Below, one piece after another: positions 14,670 through 20,409 of a DNA stretch of 20,409 nucleotides. The position numbers and the translations under genes were made by a program. The notes below the pieces were generated by a model. That model saw nothing but the letters and a program-made list of their open reading frames with translations, did not search any database and was not told where the DNA came from. The DNA comes from DASYYE01 sp035946955 (GTDB lineage Bacteria > Actinomycetota > Actinomycetes > Streptosporangiales > Streptosporangiaceae): NCBI GenBank assembly GCA_035946955.1, contig DASYYE010000162.1, positions 1 through 20,409 of the forward strand. Reading direction: 5' to 3'. Numbering within the stretch: position 1 is the first letter of the stretch; every line of letters starts with the position of its first letter.

Positions 14670-15293
14670 TCAGATCCATCCGTTGCGCACGGCGTAGGCA
14701 ACGGCCTGGGTCCGGTTACGGACGTTCAGCCGGATGGTCAAGTCCTGGATGACGTTCTTGATCGTCCGCTCCGAGTAGGCCAGATGGGTCGCCACCTCGC
14801 GGGTGGACAGGCCCTTGGCGACCAGCTGGAGCACATCACGCTCACGGACGGTGAGGCCCGCGAAAGAAAGGCCACGCGGATTCAGCAGGTTCTGGGTGAG
14901 CTGGCTCATGTGGTCGATGAGGGCGCGGACGAGTTCTGGCGGCAGGTCACCCTGCCCGTCAACGGCGGACCGGATCGCGCGCACCAGGCGTTCCGGCGTG
15001 GCCTCCGTGCGGCGCAGCACCGCGCAGACGCCGGACTGGACGACGCCGACCAGCGCACGGGGGTCGACTTGGCCGATGACCAGCACGATCGGCAGGCCAC
15101 CGTCCGCATGCAGGGCCTTGAGCCAGCCCAGTGCGGCTTCGTCAGCGCAGTCCATGATCGCCAGCACGACCGCTGGCACTGCGTCGGCGCCGACCACCAC
15201 GACTTCCGGCTGGAACCGGAGCTGTGCGAGTACGCCGTTCTCCGAGATGGGATCCTGCGCCCGCACCCGGATCGGGATGGGTAGTTGCTTCAT
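14670..15293 (-). CDS. LuxR/NarL-family regulator with atypical receiver, CIS-linked
   Basis: This 207-aa protein has a C-terminal LuxR-type helix-turn-helix at about 147-207 (LTVRERDVLQLVAKGLSTRE, VATHLAYSERTIKNVIQDLT, then RLNVRNRTQAVAYAVRNGWI), including the diagnostic LTxRExxVL start and SxRTIKN recognition helix. Residues 1-115 keep the overall spacing of a response-regulator receiver but not its chemistry: where VVLLDL is expected there is AVVLAIMD, and the conserved Lys region reads AVLRRTEAT. It therefore looks phosphorylation-independent, and no sensor kinase is encoded nearby. It starts at ATG 15293 with AGGGGTGA upstream. Streptomyces CIS loci also carry a LuxR-type regulator, so control of the CIS operon is a reasonable inference, but no target site is proven. 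Confidence 0.9.
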   Translation of the reverse strand: MKQLPIPIRVRAQDPISENGVLAQLRFQPEVVVVGADAVPAVVLAIMDCADEAALGWLKALHADGGLPIVLVIGQVDPRALVGVVQSGVCAVLRRTEATPERLVRAIRSAVDGQGDLPPELVRALIDHMSQLTQNLLNPRGLSFAGLTVRERDVLQLVAKGLSTREVATHLAYSERTIKNVIQDLTIRLNVRNRTQAVAYAVRNGWI

Positions 15294-15384
15294 CTTTCAC
15301 CCCTGATGCCACCACTGCTTACCGTCCCCCTTGCAAGGGCGAAGCGAGCGCCGGCACTCTGGGAGCGTCCCGGCGCTGCTGAGA

Positions 15385-15410
15385 GAAGCCCTCCGCGAGC
15401 GGAGGCCTTC
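15385..15410. terminator. Hairpin in the regulator's upstream region (terminator or leader structure)
   Basis: GAAG-C-CCTCCG, loop CGAG, CGGAGG-C-CTTC forms a 10-bp stem with one C-C mismatch. It lies about 92 bases upstream of the regulator ATG and about 410 bases beyond the helicase stop. It may end helicase transcription on the minus strand, or lie in the regulator's 5' leader and act as an attenuator. No T-run follows on the minus strand. Confidence 0.35.
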
Positions 15411-15438
15411 TTGCTGAAAGAGGCACGACCGCTTCGCC

Positions 15439-15468
15439 TAAATACATCTGATGCGATCCTGTGATCAA
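15439..15468 (-). promoter_or_regulatory. Candidate promoter for the LuxR-type regulator
   Basis: On the minus strand TTGATC (15468-15463) and TATTTA (15444-15439) are separated by 18 bases within the only AT-rich patch of this gap. The -35 match is fair and the -10 match is poor. If used, the transcript would have a leader of about 140 bases containing the hairpin at 15385-15410. Confidence 0.22.
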
Positions 15469-15821
15469 TTGACTGCGTCCGCTGACCGCGCATGCCAGCG
15501 TCCACTTCAGTGAGCAGGAGATCGTTCACCGAAGGTTCCCTTCGATCGGGGTCTGACACTGATAGGAGCTGGAGCCGGCCCTGGCGCCAACAAGAAACCC
15601 CCACAAAAATGCTGGCCTCGCCCGGTACGGTACGCCGGCGCATGCCAGCAGCCAACCACCTGGGAACTTCCCACATATGACGCAACTTGCCAGCTGTGCT
15701 GGTCCCGGGGGCGCAACTGGTGGCCGTGCCCCAAACCCCACCCCGCTCATGCTGGTGAGGGCTGCTCATAATTCGCTCATTGCCCTGCTCAGCGGCGGCA
15801 GAGACCACGGTGTCGAGGCGG

Positions 15822-18800
15822 TCAGCTGATATCTGTCAGCCGGCTCAGTGCGGCGAGGACCCGCTTCTCCGACACTGGGCCCGGCGTGCCCAGAACCTGG
15901 GCGAACAGGCTGACCCGCAACTCCTCCACCAGCCAGCGCACCGACTGGACGTCCGCTGCGGACCGTCTGCTGACTGGCAGCTCCGCCTGTGACTGCTGGT
16001 AGGCAGCCAGCACGCGCGATACCACGGCCATCCGGTCGGCGTCGCGGGCGGGGTCGTCGGCCGCGGCCGTCAGCCTCCGGTAGATCGCCCGCAGATAGCG
16101 GGCCACGCTGGGCAGCCGGGACAGCCCGGTCTTGCTGACGAACCCAGGGTAGACCAGTGCCGCGAACTGGCCGCGCGTGTCAGCAACCGCGGCTGCCAGG
16201 ACAGGGCTGCCTGTGGCGCGCTGCAGTGCGGCCTCCGCTTCGTGGGCTGCCGTCAAGACCTGGGCGACAGCGTCGAGCACCCGGGCGGTTGCCAGCGGCA
16301 GGGCTGGCCGGGCCTCAGCCACCAGGCGCGCGAAACCCGCCGCGTCCCAGACGGGGCCACCCGCGTCCTCGATCACCTGGTCAGCGGCGCACGCGACGCA
16401 GTCGTCGAGGAAGGCGCGGACGCTGGGGTAGGGGTGCCTGCTCATCGCCAGTGTCTGTTCGGCGGGCAGCCGCCCGGCAATGGAACGCACCCCGGATGGC
16501 GCCTGCAGCATGACCAGCCGCCGGATGCCCCGCACCATGGCTGCGCTGGCCTCGGCCTCGGTGCCGAACAACTGGACATCAGCCGCGTCCCCGGTGTCTT
16601 CCAGCGCCGGGTAGGCAACGACCTGGCCATGCGTGAACACCCGGGGCAGTGTGCCGATGCTCCAGTCGCGCAACCCGGTGCGGATGATGCCACTGGCCGC
16701 GTCGCTGAGCCTCTCCCGCAGCCGGGGGGCCAACTGCTGGCGGAGAGCGTCCAGGTCCTTCCCACTGGCAAGCTCATAGCCGTCGTCGGTCACCCGGAAC
16801 GTGACCCGCAGATGGCCGGGCAGCCGGGACAGGTCCCATGCGTCGTGGGGAATCCGGGTGCCGCTGAGGCGGGTGAGCTCCGCGCCCAGGGCGTCCAGCA
16901 GGTTGCCACGCGGCTCGCCGAGCCGAGCGGTCACAGCGCGGGCGGTGTCCGGGACCGGCACGAAAGCCCGGCGCAGCTCCTTTGGCAGGGACCGGATCAG
17001 CTCCGTCACGAGTTCCTCGCGGCGGCCCGGCACCTGCCAGCCGAAATCCTCGCCGCTGACCCGGTTGAGGGCGGCCAGCGGGACGTCCGCCGTCACCCCG
17101 TCACCCGGCTCGCCGGGTGCGAACTCATAGGACAGCCCGGCCTCGCCCCACCGGCTGGGGTAGTCGGCGGGCCGGACCTGCCCGGACGCCGGGCCGGCCA
17201 AGTCCGCCGGGGTGAACGTGAGCAGGTCAGGGGAGTGCGTGCGGTTCTTCTTCCACCACGTGTCGAAGTGACGCGCCGATGTCACGTCCTGGGGGATGCG
17301 CTGGTCGTAGAAGCCGAACAGGGCATCGTCGTCCGCGACCAGGCCGCGTTGCCTGGCTCTGTCCTCCAGCTCGCGCGCCTCTTCCAGTAGCCGCTGGTTT
17401 TGGCGGAAGAACGCGTGGTGGGTCCGCCAGTCGCCCGCCACCAGCGCGTGGGAGATGAACATGTCGCGCGCTGCCTTCGGGTCGACCTTCGTGTAGCCGA
17501 CTCGCCGCGCGGTCACGATCGGCAGCCCGTACAGGGTCACTGTCTCCCGCGCCATGGCCGCGCCGCGCGCGGCGTCCCAGTACGGCTCGCTGTAGGTGCG
17601 TTTGGTCAGGTGCGCCGCCAGTGGCTCCGCCCATTCGGGCTCGATGCGTGCAGCTACCCTCGCCCATAGCCGTGACGTCTCCACCAGTTCCGCCGCGACC
17701 AGCCACTGCGGCGGCTTCTTCGCCAGCACGGAGTCGGGGAAGACGGCGAAGCGAGCACCTCGCGCGCCCGTGAACTCGACAGGCCCGCGTCGTTTCCCGC
17801 CGCGTCCCTGCTCGGCGTCGCGCATCCCGATGTGTGACAGCAGGCCGGCCAGCAGCGCCTGGTGGACCCGGTCCGCGAGGTCCGCCGGAACCTGCGCTCC
17901 GGACTCCCCCTCACCTGCCGTGCTCCGCTCAGGCGGCGACGCCTGGCGCTGTGGCTTCCCACCTGGGCTGGTGCGTCCCCGGTCCGGGCGGTCGCCGCGG
18001 ATACCGAGTTCCTGGGCCGCCTCCCTCAGTTGCGCGTGGACGTCCTGCCACTCCCGCACCCGCAGGTAGTGGAGGTACTCGCGGCGGCACAGGCGGCGGA
18101 ACGCGGAGGACGACAGCTCGTGCTGCTTGTCCCGCACGTAGTCCCACAGCGCGAGGAAAGCGAGGAAGTCCGAGCCCGGCTGGGCGAAGCGTGCGTGCAT
18201 GGCATCCGCGGCCTCGCGGGCATCCGCGGGCCGTTCCCTCGGATCCTGGATGGACAGGGCGGCGGTGATGACCAGCACCTCGCGGACACAGCCGTGGTGC
18301 CGGGCTTCGAGGATCATCCTGCCCAGGCGCGGGTCCAGCGGCAGCCGGGCCAGCTTGCGGCCCAGGCCGGTCAGCCGGGTGGTGCCCACCTCGCCTGAGA
18401 TGGCGCCGAGCTCGGCCAGCAGCCGCCAGCCGTCGGTGATGTTGCGTGAGTCCGGTGGGTCCATGAACGGGAAGTCCGCGACCTCTCCCAGGCCGAGGTC
18501 TGCCGTGCGCAGAATGACCGAGGCGAGGTTGGTGCGCAGCACCTCCGGGTCGGTGAACTCCGGTCGCGAAGCGAAGTCGTCCTCGCTGTAGAGCCGGATG
18601 CAGATCCCGTCCGACGTCCGGCCGCACCGGCCCTTGCGCTGGTTCGCTGACGCCTGGGACACCGGTTCGATGGGCAGCCGCTGCACCTTGGTCCGGTGGC
18701 TGTAGCGGGACACCCGGGCGGTACCCGGGTCCACCACGTACTTGATACCGGGCACGGTCAGTGACGTCTCGGCGATGTTCGTGGCCAGGACCACGCGTGG

Positions 18801-19736
18801 CCGGTCATGCGGTGCGAATACACGGTGCTGCTCGGCTGCTGAGAGCCGGGCGAACAGCGGCAGCACCTCCCACCCCACCAGGTCGCCGGAGTCCGCGATC
18901 GCGTCGGCGGTGTCCCTGATCTCCCGTTCACCGCTGAGGAAGACCAGCACGTCCCCTGGTCCTTCGGCACGCAGTTCAGCGATGCCGTCACAGATAGCCT
19001 GCGCCTGGTCCTTCGGCTCCTCGCCCGGGCGGTCCGGGTCAGCCAGTGGCCGGTACCGCACCTCGACCGGGTAGGTCCGTCCCGATACCTCGATGATGGG
19101 CGCCGCGCTGTGTGGCCCGGCGAAGTGCCTGCTGAAACGTTCGGGATCGATCGTGGCTGAAGTGATGACGACCTTGAGGTCGGGCCGGGCGGGCAGCAGC
19201 CGTTTGAGGTAGCCGAGGATGAAGTCGATGTTCAGGCTGCGCTCGTGGGCCTCGTCGATGATGAGGGTGTCGTAGGCCCGCAACTGCCGGTCCCGGACCA
19301 TCTCGGCCAGCAGGATCCCGTCGGTCATCACCTTGATGGCGGTGGCGTCGCTGGATGTGTCGGTGAACCGCACCTTGTACCCGACGGCCGTGCCGACCTC
19401 CGTGCCGAGTTCATCAGAGACCCGCTCCGCCACGCTGCGGGCGGCGATGCGCCGCGGCTGGGTGTGCCCGATCTGGCCGGTGACGCCGCGGCCCAGCTCC
19501 AGGCAGATCTTGGGCAGCTGCGTGGTCTTGCCCGAGCCGGTGTCACCCGCGACGATGACCACCTGGTGGTCACGGATCGCGGCCGCGATCTCGTCTTTGC
19601 GCTGGCTAACCGGGAGCTCAGGCGGATAGGTGACGGCCGGCAGCAGGCGCTGGTGGGTTTGGGCGCGGGGGTCAGTGGCGCGATGACCCATGGCGCGGGG
19701 CGCGGCATGGACACCCGGCATTGCGTGGTCTACCAT
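15822..19736 (-). CDS. hrpA: HrpA-type DEAH-box ATP-dependent RNA helicase
   Basis: This 1304-aa cytoplasmic protein has the complete DEAH helicase set: Walker A GDTGSGKTTQ (64-73), TQPRRIAARSVAERV (motif Ia), DEAH at 161-164 in LIIDEAHERSLNIDF, SAT at 193-195, LVFLSGEREI (motif IV), and QRKGRCGR at 366-373 (motif VI). The winged-helix/HA2 region follows (PEFTDPEVLRTNLASVIL, PLDPRLGRMILEARHHG), then the long C-terminal extension characteristic of bacterial HrpA (DUF3418-like). The start is uncertain: ATG 19736 has AAAAGG upstream and I chose it; ATG 19721 and 19691 are alternatives, and the open frame beyond 19736 is antisense to a secreted protein gene. The N-terminus is short, with only about 35 residues before the conserved TYPPELPVSQ block. 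It is a housekeeping-type neighbour, not a CIS part. Confidence 0.95.
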   Translation of the reverse strand: MVDHAMPGVHAAPRAMGHRATDPRAQTHQRLLPAVTYPPELPVSQRKDEIAAAIRDHQVVIVAGDTGSGKTTQLPKICLELGRGVTGQIGHTQPRRIAARSVAERVSDELGTEVGTAVGYKVRFTDTSSDATAIKVMTDGILLAEMVRDRQLRAYDTLIIDEAHERSLNIDFILGYLKRLLPARPDLKVVITSATIDPERFSRHFAGPHSAAPIIEVSGRTYPVEVRYRPLADPDRPGEEPKDQAQAICDGIAELRAEGPGDVLVFLSGEREIRDTADAIADSGDLVGWEVLPLFARLSAAEQHRVFAPHDRPRVVLATNIAETSLTVPGIKYVVDPGTARVSRYSHRTKVQRLPIEPVSQASANQRKGRCGRTSDGICIRLYSEDDFASRPEFTDPEVLRTNLASVILRTADLGLGEVADFPFMDPPDSRNITDGWRLLAELGAISGEVGTTRLTGLGRKLARLPLDPRLGRMILEARHHGCVREVLVITAALSIQDPRERPADAREAADAMHARFAQPGSDFLAFLALWDYVRDKQHELSSSAFRRLCRREYLHYLRVREWQDVHAQLREAAQELGIRGDRPDRGRTSPGGKPQRQASPPERSTAGEGESGAQVPADLADRVHQALLAGLLSHIGMRDAEQGRGGKRRGPVEFTGARGARFAVFPDSVLAKKPPQWLVAAELVETSRLWARVAARIEPEWAEPLAAHLTKRTYSEPYWDAARGAAMARETVTLYGLPIVTARRVGYTKVDPKAARDMFISHALVAGDWRTHHAFFRQNQRLLEEARELEDRARQRGLVADDDALFGFYDQRIPQDVTSARHFDTWWKKNRTHSPDLLTFTPADLAGPASGQVRPADYPSRWGEAGLSYEFAPGEPGDGVTADVPLAALNRVSGEDFGWQVPGRREELVTELIRSLPKELRRAFVPVPDTARAVTARLGEPRGNLLDALGAELTRLSGTRIPHDAWDLSRLPGHLRVTFRVTDDGYELASGKDLDALRQQLAPRLRERLSDAASGIIRTGLRDWSIGTLPRVFTHGQVVAYPALEDTGDAADVQLFGTEAEASAAMVRGIRRLVMLQAPSGVRSIAGRLPAEQTLAMSRHPYPSVRAFLDDCVACAADQVIEDAGGPVWDAAGFARLVAEARPALPLATARVLDAVAQVLTAAHEAEAALQRATGSPVLAAAVADTRGQFAALVYPGFVSKTGLSRLPSVARYLRAIYRRLTAAADDPARDADRMAVVSRVLAAYQQSQAELPVSRRSAADVQSVRWLVEELRVSLFAQVLGTPGPVSEKRVLAALSRLTDIS
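19708..19736 (+). promoter_or_regulatory. Candidate promoter of the small secreted protein gene, overlapping the hrpA start
   Basis: TGGACA (19708-19713) and TACCAT (19731-19736) are separated by exactly 17 bases. TGGACA matches the housekeeping -35 at five of six positions and TACCAT fits TANNNT. Transcription would begin near 19743, giving a leader of about 36 bases with GAGAGG (19765-19770) placed 8 bases before the ATG. The last bases of the -10 box are the complement of the called hrpA start codon. Confidence 0.5.
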
Positions 19737-19778
19737 CCAACTGCCTTTTGTCGGTGCAGCGGCAGAGAGGACAGAGTC

Positions 19779-20201
19779 ATGCGCGTAAGGACATTCGTGG
19801 GCCGGACGGTATTGGTCACGGCCATTGTGGCGGCGCCCGGCCTGGCGGCTGGCACGGCGCTGGCGGCTGGCAGCCACGCTCCCCAGGGACTGCGGGCATC
19901 CGAATGCGCCACCGTGACAGTGAAGGCCACGCCCAAGCTCAACACCGCCATGATTCCCGAGACCATCAAGAGCACGGTAACAAGCTGTGCGACCGTCACC
20001 GAAACGGTTATCCTCCGCCAGCACATCGCCGGGCCGACCAAGGAGGCCAAGGTGACCATCACCCTGTCGCCTGGGCAGGCCGTCACCAAGACCCGGTCCT
20101 TCCCCTATAGCTGTTGCGGCGGCTACACCGTCACCGACTACGTCCACACCACGTCCGGCCAGCAACTCGCGAAGGCCCAGGCGAGCTGGACATTCGCCTA
20201 G
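19779..20201 (+). CDS. Small secreted protein with four cysteines, family unknown
   Basis: This 140-aa protein has a clear Sec signal peptide (MRVRTFVGRTVLVTAIVAAP, cleavage likely after residues 27-30, ALAA-GS). The mature part of about 110 residues is Thr/Val-rich and predicts an all-beta, Ig-like fold, with Cys43, Cys70, Cys112 and Cys113, the last two adjacent within YSCCGGYT. No catalytic or anchoring motif is visible. Two Cys-based disulphides are possible. It starts at ATG 19779 with GAGAGG 8 bases upstream, and its start lies only 42 bases from that of hrpA on the other strand. It is followed by a strong hairpin. I do not recognise its family; its link to the CIS is only proximity. 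Confidence 0.82.
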   Translation: MRVRTFVGRTVLVTAIVAAPGLAAGTALAAGSHAPQGLRASECATVTVKATPKLNTAMIPETIKSTVTSCATVTETVILRQHIAGPTKEAKVTITLSPGQAVTKTRSFPYSCCGGYTVTDYVHTTSGQQLAKAQASWTFA

Positions 20202-20212
20202 CCGCTTCTCGT

Positions 20213-20261
20213 TGATCACGGCCACCTTCCCGCGGAGCGAGCGGGAAGGTGGCCGTGATCA
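20213..20261. terminator. Perfect 21-bp inverted repeat downstream of the secreted protein gene
   Basis: Arms 20213-20233 and 20241-20261 are perfectly complementary over 21 bp (starting TGATCACGGCCACC) with a 7-base loop, 12 bases after the stop of the secreted protein gene. No T-run follows. This is one of the strongest hairpins in the window and is very probably its terminator. Confidence 0.9.
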
Positions 20262-20302
20262 TGACTTCCGGGGGCCGGTACCCCCGCCAAGCTCATGATC
20301 AC
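20255..20302. terminator. Second hairpin sharing an arm with the first
   Basis: GTGATCATGA (20255-20264) pairs with TCATGATCAC (20293-20302), extended inside by CTT/AAG and by GGGGG/CCCCC around a GGTACC core. It uses 20255-20261, the end of the first hairpin's right arm, so the two structures cannot form fully at once. It may end transcription of a convergent gene coming from the right. Confidence 0.6.
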
Positions 20303-20409
20303 GAAGCCCGGGAGCCGGGATCGGCGGGGGCTCCGGGACCGGGCGCGGGATCGCGCCGGGGCGCGGGTTCGCGGCGGGGTCGGCGGGGTCTGGTAGGACA
20401 GGGGGCGTG
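20303..20409. other. G-rich right edge, no resolved gene
   Basis: The last 107 bases have many runs of three to five G on the plus strand. On the minus strand a frame open from the edge ends at a TGA (20301-20299) inside the second hairpin and would encode a Pro/Arg/Ala-rich C-terminus, but its third-position GC is lower than that of the other open frames, so I cannot say that it is a gene. Confidence 0.4.

Larger units (their letters stand above)
15294..15821. other. 528-bp intergenic region without a convincing gene
   Basis: Between the regulator start and the helicase stop I find no open frame with family similarity, ribosome site and consistent codon use. Several frames stay open by chance because of GC content. 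The region has a locally AT-rich patch (15438-15475) that could hold the regulator's promoter, a hairpin at 15385-15410 and a small inverted repeat CGAAGG/CCTTCG at 15530-15544. Confidence 0.6.

Noticed and set aside
15290..15808. 172-codon minus-strand open frame, and a 74-codon frame with a CVIC motif, between helicase and regulator
   Set aside because: No ribosome site, no recognisable domain, and poor codon bias; the first would also overlap the candidate regulator promoter and leader.
19737..20225. N-terminal extension of hrpA by about 160 codons
   Set aside because: The extension is antisense to the secreted protein gene, which has a convincing signal peptide, ribosome site and terminator, and it lacks helicase-family similarity.
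20299..20409. C-terminus of a convergent Pro/Arg-rich gene on the minus strand
   Set aside because: All three minus frames are open over most of the stretch because of GC content, and the frame ending at the TGA has the weakest third-position bias; the evidence is too short to call.

Overview
The window is a very GC-rich actinobacterial chromosome segment, with coding frames ending almost always in G or C and GTG starts common. It is dominated by a contractile injection system (CIS/eCIS) locus of the Streptomyces-type, phage-tail-like lineage. The genus cannot be fixed from the sequence alone. I see no transposase, integrase, tRNA, rRNA, CRISPR array or plasmid function, so it reads as a settled chromosomal locus rather than a fresh insertion.

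Region 1 (1-12089, minus strand, read from right to left) is one long tightly packed CIS operon. Its order is: DUF4255 cap/terminator with a Pro/Ala tail; an acidic Gly/Ala-rich protein with no Lys or Arg; tail sheath; inner tube; zinc-motif tail assembly protein; 63-aa DUF6760-like protein with a CTG start; 695-aa Pro/Ala/Gly-rich protein; second gp19-type tube protein; LysM tube/baseplate adaptor; VgrG-like spike; PAAR tip; gp25-like wedge; gp6/J-like baseplate protein; and the start of a P2-I/TIGR02242-like tail protein that runs off the left edge. The AAA+ ATPase, classical tape measure, DUF4157 protein and any tail fibre are not in the window and could lie to the left.

Region 2 (12090-14669) is a 167-bp divergent control region followed by two plus-strand genes that overlap by ATGA. 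The first encodes a single-pass membrane protein with a large, apparently cytoplasmic beta-domain region and an outer C-terminal domain. The second encodes a Sec-exported Ig-like protein. They are good candidates for the cell-envelope partners of a cytoplasmic CIS. A tandem GCCCGAAAGGGC pair lies exactly midway between the two divergent start codons. The pair of genes ends at a perfect 15-bp hairpin that also closes the convergent regulator gene.

Region 3 (14670-15821) holds a LuxR/NarL-family regulator whose receiver-like half lacks the phosphoacceptor signature, then about 530 bp without a convincing gene but with a candidate promoter and a leader hairpin.

Region 4 (15822-20409) holds an HrpA-type DEAH-box RNA helicase with a short N-terminus. 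Its start codon overlaps the candidate promoter of a divergent gene for a small secreted protein, followed by two overlapping, mutually exclusive inverted repeats.

Working model (inference): sheath, tube, baseplate and spike form the injection machine; the acidic and Pro-rich low-complexity proteins are candidates for cargo, lumen-filling or length/assembly functions; the divergent membrane and secreted proteins connect the particle to the envelope; and the orphan regulator controls expression.
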